Shown here: one piece after another, positions 16,485 to 23,687 of the stretch
How positions within the stretch are numbered: the stretch's first letter is position 1
Layout: each line of letters starts with the position of its first letter
Assembly: GCA_947628305.1 (NCBI GenBank)
Contig: CANQZG010000027.1
Span: 1 to 35,117 of the forward strand
Direction of reading: 5' to 3'
Origin: an uncultured Muribaculaceae bacterium
GTDB lineage: Bacteria; Bacteroidota; Bacteroidia; Bacteroidales; Muribaculaceae
Length of the DNA stretch: 35,117 nt
Translations under genes and position numbers: made by a program
Notes under the pieces: model-generated
What the model was told of the DNA's origin: nothing
Seen by the model: the letters and a program-made list of their open reading frames with translations, nothing else
Database searches by the model: none

Positions 16485-16546
16485 GTGCCTGTTAGTGAAC
16501 ACAGGTGGGGATGGCTTGTCACGGACGAGCCTGTTGTCGTATGGAC

Positions 16547-16806
16547 AAAAAAATTCCCGTTACGCTCTTCGACAGAGTGTTTCGGGACTAAGCCAAAAGG
16601 CATGATTTGTGATTCTAATTGAAGTTGCTCTATAGCTAACTAAACTGTGTAGAGATTATATCATACTTACATAGATATACCGTGTCGTCACATCCTGAAT
16701 ATCATCGCGACAGCCCGTGGCTGTGAACATTGCCTTTCCTTAGTCCTAAAATAAATGAAGTTGCGTAAAATTTTATCAGTCTAAGGGATAGCCTTACGGT
16801 AAAATC
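16547..16806 (-). ncRNA. Unassigned structured RNA transcription unit (about 260 nt)
   Basis: A minus-strand unit with a TACCTTTG -7 box at 16812-16819 and an intrinsic terminator: CCCG (16583-16586 side) through CGGG (16556-16559 side) enclosing CTCT/AGAG, followed by AATTTTTTT. Inside, CCTTAG/CTAAGG with TAAAAT/ATTTTA form a long hairpin whose loop holds GCAACTTCA (16756-16764). The same nonamer recurs at 16620-16628. ACAGCC/GGCTGT and GCCTTTTGGC are further hairpins. A 24-codon frame (16656-16730) with AAGGAAAGG before its ATG could be translated. I do not recognise 6S RNA, RNase P RNA or tmRNA in it. Its 3' end faces the SRP RNA. Confidence 0.5.
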
Positions 16807-16811
16807 TATGG

Positions 16812-16819
16812 CAAAGGTA
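16812..16819 (-). promoter_or_regulatory. Probable -7 element of the unassigned RNA
   Basis: TACCTTTG on the minus strand, identical to the -7 boxes of the SRP RNA and tRNA-Tyr in this window. The -33 element is weak. Confidence 0.55.
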
Positions 16820-16998
16820 TAAAGTTTTTTGTGAATTGTCAGGCATTTTGCCAATAAAGTTCACTTTTGTCGTTTAATTTAATGTTTTATAACATATTCT
16901 GATGCGTTAAATGGTGTTAAGGGGATGGTGCTCGGAAGGAATATTGTCGAGTGTCACCGTGTAAACGGGAAAGCGTAACGAGGAATCGGTCTATGACG

Positions 16999-17030
16999 TT
17001 TGCCGTTTATGGGTCTAACCGTTATCTTTG
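16999..17030 (+). promoter_or_regulatory. Strong consensus promoter of the LytS/LytTR pair, almost on the start codon
   Basis: TTTG (16999-17002), 20 nt, then TATCTTTG (17023-17030): a full consensus pair. The -7 box ends 7 nt before the ATG at 17038, so the transcript would be leaderless or nearly so. The stretch 16820-16998 upstream holds no gene that I can see. Confidence 0.65.
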
Positions 17031-17037
17031 TGGTGTT

Positions 17038-18120
17038 ATGAAACATCCTGTAGTCCTGCCACGCAAACAGAAGGTGGTTGTCTTCATGACTCACCTGTTG
17101 TTCATTTCGGTGCTGTTCGTTTTGCCCGAGGTGTTGATGAGCATCTCCCGTCGGCCTGACTCGCCGATACACTGGCAGATGTATGTGAAATCGTTTGTGT
17201 ATGTGGGGGTGTTTTATGTGAATTATTATCTGATAATAGACCGTACGCTTATCCGCAACCGCTCGTTGTGGCGTTTCCTGGCCTATAATGTGGCGTTGGT
17301 GACGGTCACGGTTATTGCTCTTTATGTCGTCTGGCGTCTATGGACGCAGACGGGATGGAAACCGCCGCGTCATCGTGTCCTTTCGCCGGGGGCGCATGAT
17401 TTCAGCCTTGCACGTGCGCTTTCGTTCCTGATTCGTGATTTCATGATGATGGTGCTGACAATAGGTATCAGTGTGGCGTTGAAGTTGACCGCCAACTGGG
17501 GTGCAATCGAGCGTGACCGCGAGCGGCTGATGACGCTTCGTCGCGAGGAGGAACTTCAGAACCTGAAAAGCCAATTGAACCCTCACTTCCTGTTCAACAC
17601 GCTGAACACGATTTATGCGCTTATTGCGGTCTCTCCCGACAAGGCACAGCGGGCCGTGCATGAGTTGAGCCGATTGTTGAGATATGTGTTGTACGAGAAT
17701 CCGGCCACGGTCACATTGTCGCAGGAACTTGCGTTTATCGACAACTATATAAGATTGATGAAATTGCGTATAGGCGGTCGTGTTAGGCTTGATGTCAGGC
17801 TTGATGCGGGGGACTGTGGCGAGATGACAATCGCCCCTTTGATTTTCATAACCCTTGTCGAGAATGTATTCAAGCATGGGAACACCGGCACTGACGATGC
17901 GGTGATAGGGATTTCGATTACGGCGTGTGATGGTGTGGTGTGTTGTCGGACGTGTAATCGTGTAGGTGATGCCGTGACATGCAACCTTGAAAAAGGGTCG
18001 GGAATCGGTGTCGCCAACCTTCGTCGCCGTCTTGAACTTCTTTACGGTGACAAGGCGCGTCTGGAATCGTGCGAGGCCGATGGCATGTATAATGTGGAAT
18101 TAACAATAGACTTGAGATAG
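17038..18120 (+). CDS. LytS/YesM-type sensor histidine kinase
   Basis: 360 residues from the ATG at 17038; a frame starting at 16951 would cross the promoter. Four membrane helices (about 12-34, 50-67, 78-101, 130-151) are followed by a short coiled linker. The His_kinase block LNPHFLFNTLNTIY has phospho-acceptor H183. The ATP-binding domain has VENVFKHG (N276) and GSGIGVANLRRRLELLYG. There is no periplasmic sensor domain, so it probably senses membrane state or a small ligand through its helices. M17 (17086) is a possible alternative start. The response regulator begins 3 nt after its stop. Confidence 0.93.
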   Translation: MKHPVVLPRKQKVVVFMTHLLFISVLFVLPEVLMSISRRPDSPIHWQMYVKSFVYVGVFYVNYYLIIDRTLIRNRSLWRFLAYNVALVTVTVIALYVVWRLWTQTGWKPPRHRVLSPGAHDFSLARALSFLIRDFMMMVLTIGISVALKLTANWGAIERDRERLMTLRREEELQNLKSQLNPHFLFNTLNTIYALIAVSPDKAQRAVHELSRLLRYVLYENPATVTLSQELAFIDNYIRLMKLRIGGRVRLDVRLDAGDCGEMTIAPLIFITLVENVFKHGNTGTDDAVIGISITACDGVVCCRTCNRVGDAVTCNLEKGSGIGVANLRRRLELLYGDKARLESCEADGMYNVELTIDLR

Positions 18121-18123
18121 ACG

Positions 18124-18867
18124 ATGATTACATTGAATTGCGTGGTCGTTGATGACGAGCCGTTGGCCGCCGACCTGATTGCATCCTATATAAACAAGAC
18201 CCCTTTCATGAGGCTTGAGGGTAGTTATGGCTCGGCCCAGGAGGCGGTGAAGCCGATAATGGGCGGAGAGGTCGATGTTGTGTTCCTTGATATAATGATG
18301 CCCCAGTTGAACGGGATGGAGTTTGCCAAGATTATCCCGCCCACGACACGCATCGTGTTCACCACGGCCTACGACCGATATGCCGTGGATGGCTTTAAGG
18401 TCAACGCGCTCGACTATCTGTTGAAGCCTGTCAGCTATGAGGAGTTTGCGACGGCGGCCAACCGTGCGTTGCAGTGGGCCGAGCAGCGCGAGCGACTGGA
18501 ACGCGCCGACCTGTCGCGGGAACACATTATTGTTAAAAGCGAGTATAAGCTGATTCAGATAGCGGTCGATGACATTCTCTATATCGAGGGTCTGAAGGAT
18601 TATGTCAGAATCTATGTCGAGGGACAGGAGCGTAGTGTAATGACCTTGATGAGCATGAAAGTTATAGAGCATCACCTGCCCGAATCCCGGTTCATGCGTG
18701 TCCACCGCTCCTATATAGTCAATAAGAGCAAAATCAAGGTAATTGAGCGCAACCGCATTGTAATGGGGCGTAATTATATCCCCGTGTCGGAGAGTTATAA
18801 GCAGCAGTTCAACGATTTCATCGCATCGCGCTCGCTCACACCGTTGCGAGGGGAGGGCGAGAGTTAG
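18124..18867 (+). CDS. LytTR-family response regulator
   Basis: 247 residues. The receiver domain (1-120) has acidic D10/D11 (VVDDEP), phospho-acceptor D56 (VFLDIMMPQLNG), the conserved Thr in VFTTAYDRY and Lys in DYLLKPVS. A LytTR DNA-binding domain (about 137-240) follows, with IAVDDILYIEGLKDYVRIY, MRVHRSYIVNKSKI and YIPVSESY. It is the partner of the kinase just upstream. Its targets are not evident. It converges on gtrA with a 21-nt gap. Confidence 0.95.
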   Translation: MITLNCVVVDDEPLAADLIASYINKTPFMRLEGSYGSAQEAVKPIMGGEVDVVFLDIMMPQLNGMEFAKIIPPTTRIVFTTAYDRYAVDGFKVNALDYLLKPVSYEEFATAANRALQWAEQRERLERADLSREHIIVKSEYKLIQIAVDDILYIEGLKDYVRIYVEGQERSVMTLMSMKVIEHHLPESRFMRVHRSYIVNKSKIKVIERNRIVMGRNYIPVSESYKQQFNDFIASRSLTPLRGEGES

Positions 18868-18888
18868 GAGGGTGTTACAACACTTTCC

Positions 18889-19311
18889 TTAACGGAACGT
18901 CACGAGGCGGTTGTAGATGAAATTGGAGATGGTGTACACCGCCATTCCCATCACGGTAGCCAGGGCGTAACCTGAGAACGTAAACCCTGAGACTGTCCAC
19001 AGCAATTCGCCCACACCGAGCGGGTCGGTGATGAACCAGGTGCATCCGAGTTGCAGACTGTAGCACAGCAGGAATCCGGCAAGGAATTTCACGGCCTCGC
19101 GTGACATGCCGTTGGAGGAGCGGAATACCCAGGCCTTGTTCCAAAAGAATGCGTTGAGCAGGCCTGCGATATACCCTGCGGCATTGGAGAGCCACGGGTT
19201 GACATGGAGCAGGGATTTCAGGAGAAAAATGACTGCCAGTGTGATGAGCGTGTTCATCACACCGACAGTGATGAATTTCATGAATTGCCTTATGTCGGAG
19301 TTCTTTACCAT
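18889..19311 (-). CDS. GtrA family membrane protein
   Basis: 140 residues with four membrane helices (about 12-31, 38-57, 72-92, 104-128). The pattern FITVGVMNTLITLAVIF, AAGYIAGLLNAFFWNKAWVF and the ending YTISNFIYNRLVTFR is typical of GtrA, thought to flip or handle polyprenyl-linked sugars for glycosylation. No glycosyltransferase is adjacent. Its start overlaps the TRIC-type gene by 7 nt, so it ends the pheS operon. Confidence 0.9.
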   Translation of the reverse strand: MVKNSDIRQFMKFITVGVMNTLITLAVIFLLKSLLHVNPWLSNAAGYIAGLLNAFFWNKAWVFRSSNGMSREAVKFLAGFLLCYSLQLGCTWFITDPLGVGELLWTVSGFTFSGYALATVMGMAVYTISNFIYNRLVTFR

Positions 19312-19973
19312 GGACGCCAGTTTTTATAGGAACGTCTCCGTGGTTGTTCGGCATATTGTTGGTCGTCCTTCAGTGTTGGGAGTTGCCAGGAGAATCTTAC
19401 AGCGAGGATGCGCAACAGGATGACTGTGCTGGCGCACGCGAGCTGTTGGAACAAAGGTGTGCCGCCGCTCAATGAAATTACCCAGAAGACTACCCCCCCT
19501 GCGATGCACGCGGTCGCGTATATGTCTTTGCGGAAAAACAACGGCTCCTCGTTGATGAGAATGTCGCGGACGACACCGCCGAACGCTCCGGTTATCATAC
19601 CCATGATGATTGCCACCCACATCGGATAACCGGTGTTGAGCGATTTTTCTATTCCTATCATTACAAATAACGCGAGGCCTATGGTGTCGAAGATGAACAG
19701 TGTATTCTTGCCACGGAGCAATGAGCGGCGGAAAAGCACCACGAACACCAGTGCCAGCCCTGTCACGGCGAGATACCACCAAGTCTGCATCCAGAACACG
19801 GGAATGTCGAGCAGGACATCGCGCACAGTGCCACCGCCTATCGCGGTTACCAGTCCGACGGTATAGGCACCAAACCAGTCAAAATGTTTCTGCGCCGCGA
19901 GCCTTATGCCGCTAATCGCGAACGCCACTGTGCCGAGAACCTCGATGATGAAAAGGAATGTGGCTGAATCCAT
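19305..19973 (-). CDS. TRIC-type cation channel family protein (UPF0126/YicG)
   Basis: 222 residues, seven helices expected. The internal duplication of the family shows in two Gly-rich blocks, AIGGGTVRDVLLDIPVFW and GAFGGVVRDILINEEP. These are the ion-path motifs of prokaryotic TRIC channels. It starts 4 nt after the nth stop. A glycine transport role has been proposed for some YicG-like members, so the substrate is uncertain. Confidence 0.9.
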   Translation of the reverse strand: MDSATFLFIIEVLGTVAFAISGIRLAAQKHFDWFGAYTVGLVTAIGGGTVRDVLLDIPVFWMQTWWYLAVTGLALVFVVLFRRSLLRGKNTLFIFDTIGLALFVMIGIEKSLNTGYPMWVAIIMGMITGAFGGVVRDILINEEPLFFRKDIYATACIAGGVVFWVISLSGGTPLFQQLACASTVILLRILAVRFSWQLPTLKDDQQYAEQPRRRSYKNWRPW

Positions 19974-19977
19974 GTCA

Positions 19978-20622
19978 TTAGGGTTTAACCGATTGTTGAT
20001 AATGCCGGCATATTGATGTCAGTCCGCATTCGAGGCAGAGGGGGCGACGGGCCTTGCACACGTATCGTCCGTGCAATATCAGCCAGTGGTGCGCCTTGGG
20101 TATTATGTTGGCGGGTATGTGGCTCACCAATTCTTTTTCGGTCGTGAGCGGGTTCTTGCTGCCGGTCGTGAGACCGAGACGCTCGCTGACGCGGAACACG
20201 TGGGTGTCAACCGCCATTGTCGAGCGGTTGAATACGACCGACAGGACAACGTTGGCCGTCTTGCGCCCGACCCCGGGGAGTGACAGGAGGTCGTCGAAAT
20301 CATCGGGTACTTTCCCGCCGAATTCATCGACAAGTCGACGCGCCATCCCCATCAATGAACGAGTCTTGTTGTTGGGATAGGAGCAGGAACGTATCAGTTC
20401 AAAAATCTCGTCGGACGTTGCGGCGGCCATTGATTCAGCATCGGGGAAACGCTCGAAAAGCGCGGGGGTGATGAGGTTGACACGTTTGTCGGTGCATTGC
20501 GCCGACAGGATGACCGCGACTAAAAGTTGGAAAGGGTCGTCGTAGTGCAACTCGGTCTCGGCAATCGGCATCGATTGCTGAAACCATTCAATCATCGCTT
20601 TGTAACGTTCCTTTGTTGTCAT
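19978..20622 (-). CDS. nth: Endonuclease III (DNA glycosylase / AP lyase)
   Basis: 214 residues. It removes oxidised pyrimidines and cuts at abasic sites. The helix-hairpin-helix LLSLPGVGRKTANVVLS contains the catalytic Lys, and the catalytic Asp lies in AVDTHVFRVSERLG. The C-terminal C189-x6-C196-x2-C199-x5-C205 binds the 4Fe-4S cluster. Its ATG overlaps the crcB stop (ATGA). Confidence 0.97.
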   Translation of the reverse strand: MTTKERYKAMIEWFQQSMPIAETELHYDDPFQLLVAVILSAQCTDKRVNLITPALFERFPDAESMAAATSDEIFELIRSCSYPNNKTRSLMGMARRLVDEFGGKVPDDFDDLLSLPGVGRKTANVVLSVVFNRSTMAVDTHVFRVSERLGLTTGSKNPLTTEKELVSHIPANIIPKAHHWLILHGRYVCKARRPLCLECGLTSICRHYQQSVKP

Positions 20623-21011
20623 GAAAGTATTTTTAGGAGACGGTCAGTGCCATGATATCCGCCGAAACCTGCCAGCAGTCCACCGACAAGGGTGATGGCG
20701 AGATATAGTGCCACCATGCGGGCGGAACCGGCCCATGAAAGTCGCATCGTGTCGTAGATTAATGCCGAGTAGGTGGTGAACCCGCCGAGAATCCCCGTGA
20801 AAACAAGCGTGCACCATATCCGTTCTACATCGTAGTGGGCGAACACTGCGCGTAGGATTCCCATCAAGAGACATCCGACGATATTGACCGTGATTGTGAA
20901 GTAGAATTTCCCGCTGTCAAATATGTCGATTTGTTCTACACTCCAACGGGCGACGCATCCGAGTGCGCCTCCCAATGCAACGGCAGCCATCTGTGTGACC
21001 GGGAATGCCAT
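20619..21011 (-). CDS. crcB: Fluoride channel CrcB/FluC
   Basis: 130 residues from the ATG at 21011, directly after the pheS stop; a frame reaching 21239 is an extension inside pheS. Four helices with family motifs GGALGCVARW, TVNIVGCLLMG and GILGGFTTYSAL. It forms a dual-topology dimer that exports fluoride. No fluoride riboswitch is visible, as expected for an internal operon gene. Confidence 0.94.
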   Translation of the reverse strand: MAFPVTQMAAVALGGALGCVARWSVEQIDIFDSGKFYFTITVNIVGCLLMGILRAVFAHYDVERIWCTLVFTGILGGFTTYSALIYDTMRLSWAGSARMVALYLAITLVGGLLAGFGGYHGTDRLLKILS

Positions 21012-21016
21012 GGATT

Positions 21017-22036
21017 CTATCGGGCCGACGTGAATTCTTCGAGGAAACGACGGTCGTTCTCCGAGAACATGCGCAGGTCCTTGACCTGGTATTTCAGGTT
21101 GGTGATGCGTTCCACACCCATGCCGAGGGCGAAACCGGTATATTCCTTGGAGTCGATGCCGCAAGCATCGAGGACATTGGGGTCGACCATACCGCATCCG
21201 AGGATTTCGACCCAGCCTGTGCCTTTGCAGAACGAACATCCTTTACCACCGCAGAGGTTGCACGAAATATCCATTTCGGCCGAAGGTTCGGTAAACGGGA
21301 AATAACTCGGTCGCAGACGTATCTTTGTCTCGGGTGAGAACATCTCGCGGGCGAAGTACAGCAGTGTCTGTTTAAGGTCGGCGAATGACACGTTGCGGTC
21401 GACATACAACGCCTCTACCTGATGGAAGAAACAGTGGGCGCGTGCCGAGATGGCCTCGTTGCGGTAGACGCGTCCGGGACATATTATTCGGATTGGTGGT
21501 TGTGTCTTCTCCATGACGCGTGACTGTACCGACGAGGTGTGGGTACGCAGCAGCACGTCGGGGTTGCGCTGGATGAAGAACGTATCCTGCATGTCTCGGG
21601 CAGGGTGGTCAGCGGCAAAATTCAGAGATGAGAATACATGCCAGTCGTCCTCGATTTCGGGTCCCTCGGCCACGTTGAAGCCGAGTCGCGAGAATATCGA
21701 GATGATTTCGTCACGCACGACTGATAGCGGGTGGCGGCTACCGAGAGGTGTCGGGGACGATGTGCGTGTCAAGTCAAGGTCGGCATCGATGGTGTCGGTG
21801 GTCTCGACGGCCTCGCGTAGGGAGTTGATTTTGTCAGTGGCGAAATTTTTCAGTTCGTTCAACGCCTGTCCCATAGCGCGTTTTTGGTCGGCTGGGACAT
21901 TGCGGAAATCATTGAACAGCAGCGAGACCTCGCCTTTCTTGCTCAAGTACTGTATGCGCAGAGCCTCAACGTCGGCGGCTGACGCCGCGGTCAGTCCCTC
22001 GATGCGGGATTTCAGTTCATTTATCTTTTGTAGCAT
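21017..22036 (-). CDS. pheS: Phenylalanine-tRNA ligase alpha subunit
   Basis: 339 residues, standard length. An N-terminal coiled coil (1-90) is followed by the class II catalytic core with HPLSVVRDEI, DDWHVFSSLNFAADHPARD (motif 2 region), FTEPSAEMDISC and GMGVERITNLKYQVKDLR (motif 3). It charges tRNA-Phe as part of the alpha2-beta2 enzyme; pheT is not in the window. It heads the operon pheS-crcB-nth-TRIC-gtrA, all with gaps of at most 5 nt or overlaps. Confidence 0.97.
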   Translation of the reverse strand: MLQKINELKSRIEGLTAASAADVEALRIQYLSKKGEVSLLFNDFRNVPADQKRAMGQALNELKNFATDKINSLREAVETTDTIDADLDLTRTSSPTPLGSRHPLSVVRDEIISIFSRLGFNVAEGPEIEDDWHVFSSLNFAADHPARDMQDTFFIQRNPDVLLRTHTSSVQSRVMEKTQPPIRIICPGRVYRNEAISARAHCFFHQVEALYVDRNVSFADLKQTLLYFAREMFSPETKIRLRPSYFPFTEPSAEMDISCNLCGGKGCSFCKGTGWVEILGCGMVDPNVLDACGIDSKEYTGFALGMGVERITNLKYQVKDLRMFSENDRRFLEEFTSAR

Positions 22037-22057
22037 GCTTCAGTTGTGTTAACGCTG

Positions 22058-22065
22058 CAAAATTA
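22058..22065 (-). promoter_or_regulatory. Probable -7 element of the pheS operon
   Basis: TAATTTTG on the minus strand fits TAnnTTTG, 21 nt before the pheS ATG. No clear -33 box. The stretch 22066-22416 holds no supportable gene; an 89-codon frame there has no recognisable features. Confidence 0.45.
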
Positions 22066-22416
22066 CAAAAAAAATCAGATTGATGTGTATTTGGTTGCAA
22101 AAGTCATTATGCTTTCAATTTTAACACTTTTTATTTGTGGAAAATATGCGGTATTGATAAATTTGCAATGCGAATCGTCGGGTTTTTTGGTTAAGAACGA
22201 TTCCGGCGAAAGGAGATTACAATACCGCTTGGCAATTCGGCCGGATTATCGGCTGAAAGTATTGGGACGGCTCTTCTCCTTTATAATTGTAACATATCTG
22301 CGTCCCGTCTTGTAGAATATTTAGAATTGTCATCGTTGATGGCATGTATTGATATTCTATGCAAGAAATGTATCCAAGCGCGATTAAGTCCGACTATATA
22401 TACCCCTCATTGTATA

Positions 22417-22456
22417 ATGAAGCCGTTGCCACAGAGTCCTGTGACAACGGCTTCAT
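22417..22456. terminator. Strong hairpin between the pheS and GYF_2/SPFH operons
   Basis: A perfect 12-bp arm pair (22417-22428 with 22445-22456), a 2-nt internal loop and a further ACAG/CTGT stem around the loop AGTC. No T-run follows on either strand, so it may be an RNA-processing or insulating structure, not a classical terminator. Confidence 0.45.
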
Positions 22457-22477
22457 GTGTTTAACTAAATTTAACAT

Positions 22478-22513
22478 GGGGGGGGGTAGATGCTTGATGT
22501 TTATTTATCTTTG
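22478..22513 (+). promoter_or_regulatory. Promoter of the GYF_2/SPFH cluster with a G9 tract upstream of the -7 box
   Basis: TATCTTTG (22506-22513) is a consensus -7 box, 29 nt before the first ATG. A run of nine G (22478-22486) ends 19 nt upstream of it, where TTTG is expected. Length changes in the run would alter promoter geometry. Confidence 0.55.
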
Positions 22514-22542
22514 TGTATCTGATTCATAAAATACAGTGAAAA

Positions 22543-23685
22543 ATGGGATTCTTTAAAAAATTGACATCTGATATACTTGGCGAGGATGTCGCCAAGTATA
22601 TTCCAAGCGGTTCAGAGAAAAAGAAAAGTTCTTTGGACACTCCAGAACCACCGAAACCTGCGCAGCATTATGAATCTTTGAGTGTGCTTGTGGGTATCAA
22701 TGGTGAACAATATGGCCCGTATGAACGTCCGGCCTTGTTGGAAATGATACAGAACGGGACATTGACCCCTGAGACATACGTGTTTATGGAGGGTATGAGC
22801 GAGTGGGCGTTTGCCCGCGATGTACCTCGTGTAAGTGCGTTATTCGGTACGTCCTCTCCTGTGGCTCCGGCCCCGCCGATGCCTTTTGCCGCCCCTAAAT
22901 CAGCGACTCCGGCTATGGCTTCATCAGGTATGAGCGCGAAGCTTGACATGTTGGTTGAGTCGGCGATTGCCGACGGTACAATTACTGACCTTGAGCGTCA
23001 GGTGCTGATACGGAACGCGCAGCAAGAGGGTATCGATATAGATGAATTCTGTGTGATTGTGGATGCACGTCTGTTCCAAAAGCAGAAAGAACTTAAGGCC
23101 GAGGCCAATGCCCACCAGGTTAAGATGGCACAGGCTCAGGCCACTGTGGCGGTTCAGGCGACGGCTGCCCCTAAGCCGTCCAATAAATATGGTGAAGTGC
23201 GCAAATGCCCGGTCTGTGATGCGGTGATTCCATCGGCCGGCATGATGAAATGTCCCGAATGCGGTTACGAGTTTTCAGGAATAAAAAAGGAGTCTTGCAT
23301 TCAGGATTTACTTGCGAAGTTGGAAAAAGTGGAGATGGATGCCCCGGAAAAATCAGGTGGAGCAAAACTCGTATCTATATTTGCTGATGCACTTAACGGT
23401 GGGGATAAGGAAACAAAGCAGAAACACACCATAATCCGCACCTATCCGATTCCTGACACTAAGGGTGAGATTCTTGACTTCTTGTCTATCGCGGTGCCTT
23501 TGGCGCAGGTCAAGGGGAATTTTTTCACCAAGGATAACCCTGAGAATGAATCCCACAACAGCATGCAGCCTGCATGGCGCAGCAAATGTGAACAGATTAT
23601 TATAAAAGCGCGATTCTTGATGAAAGATGACCCCAAGACATTGGCGGAGATAGAGGAATACGCTAAAATACTTAAAATAAAATAA
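22543..23685 (+). CDS. GYF_2 / TerB-like / zinc-ribbon protein
   Basis: 380 residues, no signal peptide or membrane helix. Order: a short basic start; GYF_2 (DUF4339) module at about 44-101 (INGEQYGPY, YVFMEGMSEWAFARDVP); Pro/Ala linker; TerB-like helical segment at 132-180 (ESAIADGTITDLERQVL, EGIDIDEF); Gln/Ala-rich coil; zinc ribbon with C222, C225, C237 and C240 (KCPVCDAV, MKCPECGYEF); and an unrecognised C-terminal domain (245-380). Zinc ribbons often accompany SPFH proteins of the YdjI type. It lies 2 nt before the SPFH gene, so the products probably act together. Function unknown. Confidence 0.82.
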   Translation: MGFFKKLTSDILGEDVAKYIPSGSEKKKSSLDTPEPPKPAQHYESLSVLVGINGEQYGPYERPALLEMIQNGTLTPETYVFMEGMSEWAFARDVPRVSALFGTSSPVAPAPPMPFAAPKSATPAMASSGMSAKLDMLVESAIADGTITDLERQVLIRNAQQEGIDIDEFCVIVDARLFQKQKELKAEANAHQVKMAQAQATVAVQATAAPKPSNKYGEVRKCPVCDAVIPSAGMMKCPECGYEFSGIKKESCIQDLLAKLEKVEMDAPEKSGGAKLVSIFADALNGGDKETKQKHTIIRTYPIPDTKGEILDFLSIAVPLAQVKGNFFTKDNPENESHNSMQPAWRSKCEQIIIKARFLMKDDPKTLAEIEEYAKILKIK

Positions 23686-23687
23686 AT

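Noticed and set aside
16951-17037. Upstream extension of the LytS-type kinase
   Set aside because: It runs through a full consensus promoter (16999-17030) and adds Arg-rich non-membrane residues.
20619-21239. 206-codon form of crcB
   Set aside because: The first 76 codons lie inside pheS and encode a non-CrcB, Arg/Pro-rich stretch. The family starts at MAFPVTQ (21011).
22046-22315. 89-codon plus-strand frame in the pheS upstream region
   Set aside because: It begins inside the pheS promoter, has no recognisable motif, no promoter of its own and a composition like random AT-rich sequence.
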